In this document: positions 51,501-60,312 of the stretch, one piece after another
Position numbering within the stretch: the first letter of the stretch is position 1
How the letters are laid out: each line of letters starts with the position of its first letter
NCBI GenBank assembly: GCA_035275405.1
Contig: DATEMU010000012.1
Span: 1 to 64,000, forward strand
DNA from: Phycisphaerae bacterium
GTDB lineage: Bacteria; Planctomycetota; Phycisphaerae; UBA1845; UTPLA1
DNA: 64,000 nt
Reading direction: 5' to 3'
Position numbers and translations under genes: made by a program
Notes under the pieces: generated by a model
What the model was told of the DNA's origin: nothing
The model's database searches: none
What the model saw: only the letters and a program-made list of their open reading frames with translations

Positions 51501-52082
51501 GGCATGATCAGCCGCATGCGCACGATGGTCACCAAGTCGGGCCGCAACGCCGGCTCCAAGCTGGGCATCCTCATGGTTGAGGACTTGACCGGTTCGATCG
51601 AGGCCGTGGTCTATAGTGAGGAGTTGGAAAAACACCGGGATTTGATCGGGCCGGACCGACTGGTGTTTTTGCGGGGCCGTGTTGATCGCCGGCGCGAGGA
51701 ACCGTCGCTCAAGGTCTCCGAGGTGATCGCCCTGGAGGACGGGCCGTCACAACTTGCCGAGGCCGTCATTCTCAAGGTGGCGACCAGCGGCCTTGAACCG
51801 GCGGCGTTGGCGAATGTTCGTGAGGTGTGCCGGTCTCATCGCGGAGATCGAAATCTTTTCCTCCGGGTCAACTCGCCGGGACAGATGACCACCGTGGTGC
51901 GCTGTGGGCAGGATCTTTGCGTCCGCCCCGATGCGGCCTTTGTCGCCGCCATCGAAAGTGTCCTGGGAGCGGGCGCGGTGGACATCGTGGGTCGGCGGCG
52001 GGTGGTTCCCAGCCGGTCGCAATCCCCTTCTGCTCCTCCACAGGTCGAGGCCAGCGAGGAGTTGGCGGGGGCTCTGCACTAG
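48543..52082 (+). CDS. dnaE: DNA polymerase III alpha subunit
   Basis: A 1179-residue replicative polymerase. The PHP domain opens the protein (HLHVHTHYSLLDGANRIDEL, ITDHGNMFGVIEFY). The polymerase core shows AARGSGCSSIVAYCL, the catalytic aspartates in PDIDIDICQDGRERVI, and ETYGIIVYQEQV with FRLAKAISKKK. Helix-hairpin-helix and OB-fold parts (VVIGGMISRMRTMVTKSGRN, KLGILMVEDLTGSIEAVVY) complete the C-terminus. GTG at 48543 with CGGAGG eight bases upstream fits the family N-terminus better than the ATG further upstream. It belongs to the DnaE1-like group with the PHP metal-binding His residues retained; its length is normal. Confidence 0.96.
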   Translation: MSHSSNSPFVHLHVHTHYSLLDGANRIDELVKTAKSMGMPAIAITDHGNMFGVIEFYRAAIAAGVKPIIGMEAYIAPGDRRVKEKVQGEESNYHLLLLAASNVGYHNLLKLSTIAHREGFYSKPRIDRETLTAHHEGLICTSTCLGAEIPTALMKQDRAAAEKIADWYLALFGPERFYIELQDHGIPEQRAINPELIDIARRRGLGLIVTNDVHYLRHEDADAHDVLCCIQTRNLQTDEKRLKFPTDQFYLKTPEEMAGLFMGHSEAIANTLRIAEQCNVDLDFKKRHTPVYRPPEKKSPEEFLRQLVYEGARERYGEVTPEIRERIDYELGVVQSKGFSSYFLIVWDFVRYASGQGIPCAARGSGCSSIVAYCLYLSQPDPLRYGLYFERFMDPDRDEMPDIDIDICQDGRERVIQYVREKYGHVAQIITFGTLKARAAIRDVSRVLGVPLAEADRVAKLIPDDDLKMTLDKALAREPDLKKSYDESPQIRRVIDVARRIEGLARHSGVHAAGVVIADQPLDELLPLCKATGSDAIITQFEGPTVELVGLLKMDFLGLRTLSVLARACALVEKNHGVKIDLERLDLADQKVYSVFAAGQTKGVFQFESGGMRDVVMKMRPNRIEDLIAANALYRPGPMINIDAYIARKHGEKWTSPHKIMDDVLAETYGIIVYQEQVARLVNQLGGIERKRAFRLAKAISKKKTSMIEAEREPFIEGAARNGLKKNVAEDIFNQILPFGEYAFNKAHSTGYALIAFQTAYVKAYYPLEFMAALLTYEMGDTDKVVEYIEECRRLDIDVRPPDINTSDSDFTTVERDGQRFLRFGLAAIKGVGEKAVQAIVAAREAGPFESLFDFCERIDSADVNRGVLDALIKAGAFDSTGAMRKALIAVLDRAMQLGAETQRDRLSGQMNMFGSFDAGPAPSRPKVLSTDEWSEAEMLAHEKSVLGFYVTKHPLSNHEQTLRRYATADCASLVDLDDGVDIVIGGMISRMRTMVTKSGRNAGSKLGILMVEDLTGSIEAVVYSEELEKHRDLIGPDRLVFLRGRVDRRREEPSLKVSEVIALEDGPSQLAEAVILKVATSGLEPAALANVREVCRSHRGDRNLFLRVNSPGQMTTVVRCGQDLCVRPDAAFVAAIESVLGAGAVDIVGRRRVVPSRSQSPSAPPQVEASEELAGALH

Positions 52083-52203
52083 TCAGCCATATCAAGGCTT
52101 TGTTTATCGCAATTAGGGTTTTCCCCAAGGTATTGAATTCCCCGGAGAGAATTCGTTAACATTTGGTTTAACGATTTATCTCCGTATTTTTTGGAGGTGG
52201 AAA

Positions 52204-53007
52204 ATGTCTACTCGATTAGTCGGGATTACTTTTTGCACATTCGTCCTGGTCGGCGTGGCGAACGTTTCCGCGTCGTTGCTCGGTTCCGATAGTGCCGCGG
52301 ACGTGGCATACAACGGCGGCTGGACCGCAGGCAGCAACGGCGGCACCGGATTCGGTGCGTGGTCGTTTGTGACCAATGCCGGCGGCAACAAAGGCAGCTT
52401 CGTCGCGTCGAGTGCGAACAATGGCGACGGCGACGGTAACAGCAGCGGCGACATCAACACCGCCGGGCGTGCATGGGGGACCTTTGCCAATAGCGGCGGC
52501 GAGATTTTCGCCGTGCGGCCGTTTACCGGTGGCGGCCTTGCGGTCGGGCAAACGCTCTCCATCGACATGGACAACGGTTTCATCGACAGCGGCGGCGTGG
52601 TCGGCGTTCGCCTGACGAGCAGCCTGACGACGCTGACCAACGCCACGCGAGAATTTGAATTTCGCTTTGTCGGCGGCAACAGCTTTTACGACGTTATCTC
52701 CAATCCGAACCAGACCAGCACGCTGGGGTTCACTGACGGCGGGTTGAATCTGGTCTTTCAACTGACGAGCGCGACGACTTATTCGCTGAGCGTCACACGC
52801 TTTCACGACACGCAGGCGCCGCAAGTCTGGAATACGACGGGCACGCTGGTGAGCGGGAACCCGATCCTTGGCCTGGCGCTTCGCAATCAAAACGCGGGGA
52901 GCAATTCTCAGCGGGACGGTTTCTTCAACAGCATTTCGCTGACACCGGAGCCGGCGTCGCTGGGACTGCTGGCGATGGGGCTGCTCATGCTGCGGCGGTG
53001 GCGATAA
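52204..53007 (+). CDS. PEP-CTERM exported protein
   Basis: 267 residues. Preceded by TTGGAGGTGG seven bases before the ATG. Signal peptide about 1-23 (FCTFVLVGVANVSAS). The middle is a Gly/Asn/Ser-rich beta-sandwich-like domain with GGNKGSFVASSANNGDGDG and GFIDSGGVVGVRL. It ends in LTPEPASLGLLAMGLLMLRRWR, a textbook PEP-CTERM: PEP motif, helix, Arg cluster. Presumably cut and attached by an exosortase encoded elsewhere. No enzymatic motif. It converges on the large multicopper oxidase gene with 34 bp between stops. Confidence 0.82.
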   Translation: MSTRLVGITFCTFVLVGVANVSASLLGSDSAADVAYNGGWTAGSNGGTGFGAWSFVTNAGGNKGSFVASSANNGDGDGNSSGDINTAGRAWGTFANSGGEIFAVRPFTGGGLAVGQTLSIDMDNGFIDSGGVVGVRLTSSLTTLTNATREFEFRFVGGNSFYDVISNPNQTSTLGFTDGGLNLVFQLTSATTYSLSVTRFHDTQAPQVWNTTGTLVSGNPILGLALRNQNAGSNSQRDGFFNSISLTPEPASLGLLAMGLLMLRRWR

Positions 53008-53041
53008 TAGGAACGACGGGGCGGCCTGTCGCCGATCGCGC

Positions 53042-55768
53042 CTACGGGCAACCCTCCAGCAAGAGACAATCGACAAAAAGCGGTATGTCGATGACGGCGT
53101 CGAGTTCGCCGCTTGAGTCTACGTCCGCGCCGCACCAGGCCGCCGTGCCCTCGATCGCCCCGCCGAGCAGGGCATCGACGAATAACTGCATGTCCTTGCC
53201 GTCCACCAGCGTGTCTTGGTTGGTATCTCCCGGAATACACTTCGTCTCGAACTGCCGCATCATTTCATGCTCTTCATGTTCCAGAATGTGGCAGTGATAA
53301 GAGTATTTCCCGGTGAAATTCTCGAACTTGCAGATCACCTTGGTCATCTGGTTGGGATGCACCATGACCGTGTCCTTCCAACCGACTTCATTGGGCTCGG
53401 GGGGAAGGGGATCGCCGATGGGCACGATCTCTTCATTAACGACCTCGAAGTTCTGCCGATTGACCACCTGGAACATCACGAGGTGCATGTGCATGGGGTG
53501 CGAGACGCCGGAGCGGTTGATGAAATTCCACGTTTCGATCGTCCCCAGGATCGGATATTCCGTAATCGTGTCATAGGGCAGGTCGTTGATCATCCACATC
53601 GACCCGGTGCAGGCATCGGCCATCTTGCGAAGGACGAAATCGCGCGCGACCGCGGCATCATTGGGGTTCAGAACGTCCAAGGGTCGCAATGCAGTTGGCA
53701 GCGCATCGGTATCGCCGGCCTCCGCCGTCACGATCATTTTCATGACGTTGGGAAGCTCGTGCATGGGATCGCCGTTGGGGTAGGGCGCGGCGGCGGTGTT
53801 CAATAATAAAACCTCCGTCCCTGCCGAAAGACCGCCAAAATCGACGACGAGGTCGGCGCGCTCGCCCGGCCCAATCAGGACGTCGCTCATTAAGACCGGC
53901 GCCGCAAGCAGACCGCCGTCCGTTCCGATCTGATGGAACGTCATGGCATTGGAGAACGCGAGACGAAGCGTTCGCGAATTGCAGCCGTTCAGCGCCCGCA
54001 TCCGATACTTGCCCTGTTTGACGTTGAGATAGGGCCAGACTTTGCCGTTGACCAGCATCTTGTCACCGAAGAAATGCTCCTGGTGAGTCGCGGGGTATTT
54101 CAGCGAACCGTCGGGGTAGAAGTTGCGGTCCTGAATGATCAGCGGCACATCGAACTCGCCCGACGGAAGATTCAGGGACTGCTCGAACGCGTCAGTGATG
54201 ACGTAGCCGCCTGCGAGCCCCATGTACACGTTCAGCCGCGTGATTCCCAGCGCGTGGTCGTGGTACCAGATCAGCGACGGCAGTTGGTTGTTCGGATAGA
54301 AATAGGATTCTGATTCGCCCGGGTAGTATACGTCGTAGGGATAGCCGTCCGACGCCATTGGCACGTGACCGCCGTGCAGGTGCGTGACTACCTTGGCCGT
54401 GTTTTCTGCCCCATGAATGCACAGTTCGACCGGCAGGTAGTGCGTGGTCCGCAAATTGCCCTGCTCGTCCCGCAGGTCATTGATCCAGTTCACGACCACG
54501 GGCACGTCGCGGGTCGCCAGGATCGTCGGCCCTGGGTACATCCCCTCAAAGCCCCAGACCGTCGTCGGCGGTAGTTGCTGGTGCAGGGCCTGTTGGAACT
54601 GGACAATGTGCATGTCATAAGTGGCCTCGCCGCCGGGCACGCCTGTGGTCGGCGTGGCTAATGGCGGGATCGGGAGAGGATCCAGGTAGGGTGTCAGGAT
54701 GATGGGGCAGAGATCGGCGGTACACGGCGCGTTATCGCCCTGATATGTACCGCTCTGCGTCGCGCAATCGGCGGCGGTCGTGACCACGCAGTTACCGCTG
54801 TTGAGGCAGCATGCGCCGGTGGGCTGCGGACACGGGTTGGGCGTGCAAGTTGTGTTGTCGCCTTGGTAGGTTCCGCCGCAGTTTGATTCGACAACCACCT
54901 GGCAGGAGCCGTCGGTGAAGCAGCAGGCTCCCGTTGGCTCGGCGCAGGGGTCCGGGGTACAAACTGTGTCATTGCCCTGGTAGGTTCCACCTTGACTGGT
55001 GCAATTGGCCTCCGTCAATACTTGACAGGGATTGACCGGGAAGCAGCAGGCGCCCGTTGGCGGACTGGGGGGTGAATAGGTGACGGCGAGGACCGGGCGA
55101 TAGCTGGGCGTGGCGCTTTGGCGGCTTTCGAAGCGCTTAGCCGTTTTGTCTGTGATCTCATTACCGATAATGACCCAGCCGTTGTTCGAGCCCGGCGTGT
55201 TCACCCAGCCCTGCACGTCAGCATTCAGTCCGGCCGACGACCATGAATAGTATTGATTCTGGTTGTTCACCGAAGTCGTGGCGCTGGCGGTCGCCACGTA
55301 ATCGCCGCCGGATGCGGCCCACGACGTGAGGGGATAGAAGCGATAGGTCCAGGTGGCGTCTCCGGAAGCGGCGCTTGCGCCGCTGCCCTCCTCCCCCGGC
55401 GCATGGGACGTGCCCTCGCCCCAGGAGGCATTGAGGCGGTGCAATCTGATGTTCTCGGCGCCCGATCGCTCCCGGGAACAATACAGCGTCAAAGTTGCGC
55501 CGGTTATCGTCGAGCCCGTCGGAACGGCGCTCAGGTCGAAGCGAATCAATGCGCGACGTAGCTCTCCGGCGTCGGTGCGGCCGGCGAAGAACGAATTGCC
55601 GGCACCGTTGCTCTGGTTTCCGTCCTCGTTGTACATCGTGTTGTCAGCCGCGGCCCCGACCGTCAACGTGACCGCCTCCGCCCTTACGCCATTGAGCGGG
55701 ACACACAGCGCGAGTGCTACCCAGAGCCAACGTGAGAAGACCGAGTGACAGGGGAGTTGAGGGGACAT
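53042..55768 (-). CDS. Exported DNRLRE - Cys-rich - multicopper oxidase - dockerin mosaic protein
   Basis: 908 residues from the ATG preceded by GGAGGA; an upstream in-frame ATG is disfavoured. Order: signal peptide (about 1-30), a DNRLRE-type beta domain (RALIRFDLSAVPTGSTITGA, SWGEGTS), three Cys-rich units (PTGACCFxxxxCQVxxEANC...GGTYQGNDT.CTPDPC), then a CotA/bilirubin-oxidase-like multicopper oxidase, then a dockerin-like pair (GDTNQDTLVDGKDMQLFVDA). All copper ligands are visible: HLHGGH, WYHDHALG, HPMHMH and HCHILEHEEHEMM with the Met that is axial in CotA. It oxidises phenolics, metals or pigments outside the cell using O2. The N-terminal domain is a paralogue of the upstream gene at 55717. 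Confidence 0.88.
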   Translation of the reverse strand: MSPQLPCHSVFSRWLWVALALCVPLNGVRAEAVTLTVGAAADNTMYNEDGNQSNGAGNSFFAGRTDAGELRRALIRFDLSAVPTGSTITGATLTLYCSRERSGAENIRLHRLNASWGEGTSHAPGEEGSGASAASGDATWTYRFYPLTSWAASGGDYVATASATTSVNNQNQYYSWSSAGLNADVQGWVNTPGSNNGWVIIGNEITDKTAKRFESRQSATPSYRPVLAVTYSPPSPPTGACCFPVNPCQVLTEANCTSQGGTYQGNDTVCTPDPCAEPTGACCFTDGSCQVVVESNCGGTYQGDNTTCTPNPCPQPTGACCLNSGNCVVTTAADCATQSGTYQGDNAPCTADLCPIILTPYLDPLPIPPLATPTTGVPGGEATYDMHIVQFQQALHQQLPPTTVWGFEGMYPGPTILATRDVPVVVNWINDLRDEQGNLRTTHYLPVELCIHGAENTAKVVTHLHGGHVPMASDGYPYDVYYPGESESYFYPNNQLPSLIWYHDHALGITRLNVYMGLAGGYVITDAFEQSLNLPSGEFDVPLIIQDRNFYPDGSLKYPATHQEHFFGDKMLVNGKVWPYLNVKQGKYRMRALNGCNSRTLRLAFSNAMTFHQIGTDGGLLAAPVLMSDVLIGPGERADLVVDFGGLSAGTEVLLLNTAAAPYPNGDPMHELPNVMKMIVTAEAGDTDALPTALRPLDVLNPNDAAVARDFVLRKMADACTGSMWMINDLPYDTITEYPILGTIETWNFINRSGVSHPMHMHLVMFQVVNRQNFEVVNEEIVPIGDPLPPEPNEVGWKDTVMVHPNQMTKVICKFENFTGKYSYHCHILEHEEHEMMRQFETKCIPGDTNQDTLVDGKDMQLFVDALLGGAIEGTAAWCGADVDSSGELDAVIDIPLFVDCLLLEGCP

Positions 55769-56622
55769 GATGCATTCCTCCGAATGAGTCGCCTTTGCGG
55801 TCGTCGCGACCGCACCAACAAAAGGACGAACAACCATCCGACGCAGGAAGGTTCAGGAACGAATTCAATGGTCAGGATCGGGCGCAGCGCCGGGTCGGCG
55901 GCCTCGCGCGTGGCAAACCGTTTAGAACTGCTGGCTTCGTTCTCGTTGCCGAGCAAGATCCATCCGAAATTACCGGAGGGGTTGTCGAGGAAGCTCTGCA
56001 CATCGGCGACGAGGGACGCAGTCGACGGCCACGAATAAAAGCCCTCCTCCGCGACAATGGCGAAGGTGCTGGCCGTTGGGGCAAAATCACCGCCCGGCGT
56101 CGTCCAGAGATCGGAGCCGTAAAGGCGATGGGTCCAGGTGGCGTCGCCCGGCGCGGCTGGCGCGCCGCTCCCCTGCCCGCCCCCCGCGATGGTCGTGCCT
56201 TCGCCCCAGCTTTGGTCTATGCGGTGGAGGGAGATTACCTGTGGCGAAGTATTGGCCGCATCATTGAACAAGGTCAGCGTCACACTCTCGATGGTCGAAC
56301 CGGTCGGGATCGCCGCCGATACATCGAACGCCAGCAAGGCTCGGCGCGCCGAGTAGGTGCTTGCGGAATTGCGGCCCGCGAACATCGCGCTGCCCCCACC
56401 ATTGCTCGCGTCGCCTTCGGCATCGTCATACAAGGTATTGTCCATGGAGGGCGCCAGTGTCGCCGACGCGACGGCCTGCCTGCCGAGGCTTGTGCTTGGC
56501 GAAAAAAGGTCCGCGGCGATGAGACCGTGAGCCGAACTGATGCTTGGGACGACGGCCCCGAAGATCGTGGCCACCAAGACGGAGACCGGGGAAGGGGCGC
56601 GGATCGGTGCAGGACGAAACAT
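55717..56622 (-). CDS. DNRLRE-domain protein with PEP-CTERM and unusual tail
   Basis: 301 residues. A long signal peptide-like start is followed by a DNRLRE beta domain (RRALLAFDVSAAIPTGSTIE, SWGEGTTI, DATWTHRLYG, ADPALRPILTIEF), the same layout as the N-terminal domain of the multicopper oxidase directly downstream. At about residues 255-275 comes VPEPSCVGWLFVLLLVRSRRPQRR, a PEP-CTERM. The frame then runs on for about 27 more residues (RRNASCPLNSPVTRSSHVGSG) across the ribosome site and first codons of the oxidase gene. This extension is abnormal for PEP-CTERM proteins and may result from a lost stop codon; it may couple translation of the two genes. Confidence 0.75.
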   Translation of the reverse strand: MFRPAPIRAPSPVSVLVATIFGAVVPSISSAHGLIAADLFSPSTSLGRQAVASATLAPSMDNTLYDDAEGDASNGGGSAMFAGRNSASTYSARRALLAFDVSAAIPTGSTIESVTLTLFNDAANTSPQVISLHRIDQSWGEGTTIAGGGQGSGAPAAPGDATWTHRLYGSDLWTTPGGDFAPTASTFAIVAEEGFYSWPSTASLVADVQSFLDNPSGNFGWILLGNENEASSSKRFATREAADPALRPILTIEFVPEPSCVGWLFVLLLVRSRRPQRRLIRRNASCPLNSPVTRSSHVGSG

Positions 56623-56891
56623 GTCTGTTTCTCAGGTACTGCCCGCGAGGCGAATAAACGAAGGTCCCCCGCCGGAGGAAGGCCCCGCGGGCTCGGTTCC
56701 GGCAGCCATGGAATAGTTGAAGGGGTTAATAGGCAATCGGCGTGCCAGCGATCCCGAAAAAAGCGCCCGCAGGGAATGAGGAAAAATCGACGATCGAGGG
56801 ATCGGATAGCGGAAGAATGCGCAGCAATAGCGGACTTTTCCGCAATCGCCTTGTCGGGGGGTTGAGCGAGAAATCCGGCAAGTTCAGGCGA

Positions 56892-58523
56892 TTAGATGCG
56901 CCTGCGCCGCGAACGATTCCGTCGCAAGATCCGCCTGCGGCCACCGATCGTCAGCGACAGAGTGAACAGCGCGGCCGGCAGGACGCCCTGCGCACAAACT
57001 CCGCACTGCGGTTCGCAGGGATCGATGGTGCCGTTGGCGTCGGAGTCGGGTTGACATTCGTCCGGCACGCCGTTGCCATCGCAATCTTCGCTGGTACCTT
57101 CGACGATATCGACGCCGTCGGCGACGAAGTTGGTGTTGCAGTCCGGCAGGCCGAACCGCGCTGTCAGTATGTCGTACTCCATGCTGATGCCGCCGGCGAG
57201 GTCGTTGTCCGAATACCAGACGCCCACGAACTGGCCTCGACCGTCGGCGGCAATGCGTGGAACCGCATCATAGCCTTGTCCATCCGTGGAGGCATTGGTG
57301 TTGAAGAGGGCGGGCGGCGACCACGTGGTCCCCTGGTCCGTGCTCAGGGAGACGAAGATGTCACCCTCGGTTCCCGTGGTTCCGCCGAGGTCTTCGTAGG
57401 ACTGCCATACGACGACCCAACCGCGCTGCGGATCGATGGCAATATCGTGGTCGTTATCCCCGTCGGCGTTTGAGTTGAGCGGCGCGGGCGCCGACCAGGT
57501 CGCGCCGTTGTCGACGCTGAGCGCGAAGACGAGATCGCCGTCGGTGCCAAGGGACCCGTCCAAACTCGATCTCCATACCGTAATCCAATGGCCCGCGCCA
57601 TCCGTCGCGACGCGCGGATCACTGTCCCCTCCCATGTCGGTGTCGGCATTCGTATTCAGGGCGGCCGGCAGTGTCCAAGTCGCGCCATTGTCCGCGCTGC
57701 GGGTAAAGAAGATGTCGTGGTCTGTCCCCAGGTTTCCGCCGAGATCTTCGTTCGATTGCCATACCGCTACCCAGTTGCCCAAGCGATCCGTCGCCAGATG
57801 AGGGCGCAAATCGCGGCCGGTATCAGCGGCCCCATTGAGGTTGAGCAGCGCCGGAGGCGACCACGATATGCCGTTGTCCTCGCTCCGCGACACGAGTAGG
57901 TCCTCCTCACTCATGCTGGTCGGGCCGTCCTCGGTAATCCACGTCGCCACCCAGGTGCCCTGGCGGTCGGTGACGAGCTGCACGCCGTGGTCGCGGGTTG
58001 CTCCGTCGGTCACGGCATTGGTATTGAGGACTTGAACTCCTGTCCACGTCGTTCCATTGTCGGTGCTGCGAATGAACAGGATGTCATAGTCTGTATGAAT
58101 GACACCGCCGACATCCTCGTTCGAGTACCAGGCGACGACCCAGGTGCCTGCTCCATCGGTGGCGATTCGCGGATCGTCATCAACTCCGGAGTCGCTCCCC
58201 GCGTTGGCGTTGAGCGCGACCGCAGCGCTCCACGTGGCGCCGTTGTCCGTGCTCCGGGCGAAGAGGAGATCCCGGTCAGTTCCAATGGTGCCGCCCAAGT
58301 CCTCATTGGAGGCCCAGACTGCGATCCACAAACCGAGACCGTCAGTAGCAATCTCTGGCGGTTCGTCATCGCTCGCATCGCCGACGGCATACGAATTTAA
58401 GAATGTCGGCGCCGAAATGGGGCTGGGGAGCTGCCCTCGTGCCGTGTCGGCGGACCAGAAAAGCCCGATCGCCAGAACAACGAGAATCCTCTTACTTGGC
58501 ATGATTGCACCTCTCCTATCCAA
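56892..58523 (-). CDS. Exported BNR/Asp-box repeat (sialidase-like propeller) protein
   Basis: 543 residues, with a signal peptide near residues 8-30; the ATG seven codons inside (MPSKRILVV) may be the true start. Seven units of about 60 residues follow, six with an Asp box of the form STDNGATWS (SxDxGxxW), each preceded by DPRIATDGAGTWVVAWYSNE. This is the fold of sialidases and other six- or seven-bladed propellers, but the active-site Arg triad cannot be confirmed. A DCNxNxVxD...DCDGNGVPDECQPDSDANG calcium-loop region follows. The C-terminus CGVCAQGVLPAALFTLSLTI then Arg-rich is a sorting-like tail related to the CCAPGVFP tails of the next two genes. Confidence 0.75.
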   Translation of the reverse strand: MDRRGAIMPSKRILVVLAIGLFWSADTARGQLPSPISAPTFLNSYAVGDASDDEPPEIATDGLGLWIAVWASNEDLGGTIGTDRDLLFARSTDNGATWSAAVALNANAGSDSGVDDDPRIATDGAGTWVVAWYSNEDVGGVIHTDYDILFIRSTDNGTTWTGVQVLNTNAVTDGATRDHGVQLVTDRQGTWVATWITEDGPTSMSEEDLLVSRSEDNGISWSPPALLNLNGAADTGRDLRPHLATDRLGNWVAVWQSNEDLGGNLGTDHDIFFTRSADNGATWTLPAALNTNADTDMGGDSDPRVATDGAGHWITVWRSSLDGSLGTDGDLVFALSVDNGATWSAPAPLNSNADGDNDHDIAIDPQRGWVVVWQSYEDLGGTTGTEGDIFVSLSTDQGTTWSPPALFNTNASTDGQGYDAVPRIAADGRGQFVGVWYSDNDLAGGISMEYDILTARFGLPDCNTNFVADGVDIVEGTSEDCDGNGVPDECQPDSDANGTIDPCEPQCGVCAQGVLPAALFTLSLTIGGRRRILRRNRSRRRRI

Positions 58524-58631
58524 AAGGCAAACATTTCGCGAGGTTAATTTTCGATGACTGGGTACACGGATCGCCTTAATTGGTGTCGAAGTACGACCGT
58601 CGTCGCTCGCCCGTGGTGCAGGTTCGACGAC

Positions 58632-60068
58632 CTAGTGTACTCCGGACCGTCGGCGAGTCCACCTCCAGCCGAGCAGCACCATCGGCGTGAAGAGCCCCAT
58701 GACCGGGAAGACGCCGGGCGCGCAGCAACCCGCAGGGGCGGGCTCCAGGCAGTCCGCCATTCCGTTCATATTGGCATCCGCCACATCATTGGCCCCAGGA
58801 CACGCGTCGCATGGATCGCCCACGCCATCCGCATCGCTGTCCGCCTGATCAAGATTGGCCAGCCCCGGGCAGTTGTCCGATGGATCGGCGACACCGTCGA
58901 CATCCACGTCCGGGTCGGCGCGATAGATCCTTGTCCGCAAATCCGACATTTTCGCCACAAATCCGATTTGCCCCTGTTCGCCCAAACCCCGCGGACTCAT
59001 GTAGACGTCCATGACGGTCAATCCGTCGAGCGGGTCATCCGTGGCGATCACCTTGTCCGCCACCGGGTCCGGGCCGGTGTAGATCCCGCTGCCGCCGCCC
59101 GATGGGCGCGCGCGGTAGGCCACAGTGCCCGCGTTGTTGATCGACACGAAGTACAATTCTGCAAAGTTGTCCGTTGTATCGGCGACCGTGATCGTCGGTC
59201 CCCCGTCTCCTTTGAGAATCATCGTCTCCGTCGGGACGTCCAGCACCACCCAAAAGGCGGCAACCCCGGCGTTGTTGAAGTCCGGCTCCCCAAAGAACTG
59301 GAACGCTCCAGTGTCATCCGCGATGGTCATGGTGGGCCCGCCGTCGCCCTTGAAGACGCCGTGGACGCCGGAGTTCAGCGTCCCCTGAAACGCGACCACC
59401 CCGAAATCATTGAGCGAGGCGATACGGGCCAGGGAATTGAAGCCGGCGAGCGTGCTGGCGATCGTCGTCTCTGCGCCGTCCATTCGGATAATCTCCTCCC
59501 CGCCACCGTCCAGCACCGCCATGTAGGCCACCGCTCCGGAGCTGTTAATCGAGGGCAAGCTGCCGAAATCGGCGTGCGGGCCACTCGAATCCTCAATCGT
59601 CGTCGTCGACAGTCCGTCGCCGGTGAAGATGCCGAACTCGCCACTGTCCAATTCCGCGTAAAAGACCACTGTGCCCACATGATTGATGTCGGGGGACGCC
59701 GGAATAAAGATGCCCATGACCGGCTCATACTCAAAACTTGCGAACGCGCCGCTGGTGTCGGCGATGGTCGTCGTCGCGCCGCCGTTGCCGGTGAAGATGC
59801 CGCTCCCGCCCGAATCAAGATTGGCGAAGAAGGCCACGACCCCATGTTCATTGACCGCGGGCGCGCCATGTCCGCCGGAGTCGGAAAACGACGAGAACTC
59901 ACCGCTGGTGTCGGCGATCCGCGTGAAGACGTAGTCGATCGCGCGGGCGTCTTGATATGAACCGAGCAGCGAGGCCAACGCCCACAGCGGCAGAGTCCGA
60001 TGCCAACTCAAGCGACGGGGCCGCCGTACGAGTTTCGACTCTCTCCAATTAATTTTCATGTTCGACAT
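58632..60068 (-). CDS. Exported NxxGxVAF-repeat protein with TSP3 region and CCAPGVFP tail
   Basis: 478 residues. After a signal-like N-terminus (PLWALASLLGSYQDARA) come about eight repeats with NxxGxVAFxAxLDSGxxGIFTGDG and TTIADTSGxF, a planctomycete family pattern. Then TSP3-like calcium loops (DVDGVADPSDNCPGLANLDQ, DSDADGVGDPCDACPG). The last 32 residues, GCCAPGVFPVMGLFTPMVLL then GWRWTRRRSGVH, comprise a Cys pair, a hydrophobic segment and an Arg cluster. The tail is nearly identical to that of the gene at 60535 and similar to that at 56892, so it is a probable membrane-anchoring or sorting signal. Role unknown; probably surface-associated. Confidence 0.75.
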   Translation of the reverse strand: MSNMKINWRESKLVRRPRRLSWHRTLPLWALASLLGSYQDARAIDYVFTRIADTSGEFSSFSDSGGHGAPAVNEHGVVAFFANLDSGGSGIFTGNGGATTTIADTSGAFASFEYEPVMGIFIPASPDINHVGTVVFYAELDSGEFGIFTGDGLSTTTIEDSSGPHADFGSLPSINSSGAVAYMAVLDGGGEEIIRMDGAETTIASTLAGFNSLARIASLNDFGVVAFQGTLNSGVHGVFKGDGGPTMTIADDTGAFQFFGEPDFNNAGVAAFWVVLDVPTETMILKGDGGPTITVADTTDNFAELYFVSINNAGTVAYRARPSGGGSGIYTGPDPVADKVIATDDPLDGLTVMDVYMSPRGLGEQGQIGFVAKMSDLRTRIYRADPDVDVDGVADPSDNCPGLANLDQADSDADGVGDPCDACPGANDVADANMNGMADCLEPAPAGCCAPGVFPVMGLFTPMVLLGWRWTRRRSGVH

Positions 60069-60194
60069 GCTCCCTTCTTCCTGACTCGACAGCCGTTGTT
60101 GCGCGCCTGTTACAGGCCCGAACGTTTCGATGTCGAATCATGCGAACCCCGATGCGAAGGTCCGGGGCGTCGCGGCGTGCGAGGGGATTATGCG

Positions 60195-60208
60195 AGGATG
60201 ATCATCCT
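60195..60208. promoter_or_regulatory. Perfect 14-bp palindrome AGGATGATCATCCT
   Basis: Self-complementary, located just downstream of the predicted transcription start of the gene at 58632-60068. Operator-like position for a repressor. Confidence 0.35.
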
Positions 60209-60228
60209 ACTGAAGGCATGACAACGTC

Positions 60229-60257
60229 ACAATACGAAATGGATTTGCGGATTGCAA
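60229..60257 (-). promoter_or_regulatory. Candidate sigma-70 promoter for the 58632-60068 gene
   Basis: On minus: -35 TTGCAA (60257-60252), a 17-bp spacer and -10 TATTGT (60234-60229), each matching four of six positions. Predicted leader about 155 nt. Confidence 0.3.
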
Positions 60258-60312
60258 AAACCGGGGTGGAATACCTACGTTGATGCGTATTTGTACGTGT
60301 GCGTATGCTGCA

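Noticed and set aside
50184-51635. Long antisense open frame across dnaE
   Set aside because: dnaE is certain; the antisense product lacks domain features.
58554-59960. 468-codon plus-strand open frame opposite the NxxGxVAF-repeat protein
   Set aside because: The minus-strand frame has a signal peptide, repeats, TSP3 loops and a sorting tail. The plus-strand product is Arg/His-rich without pattern.
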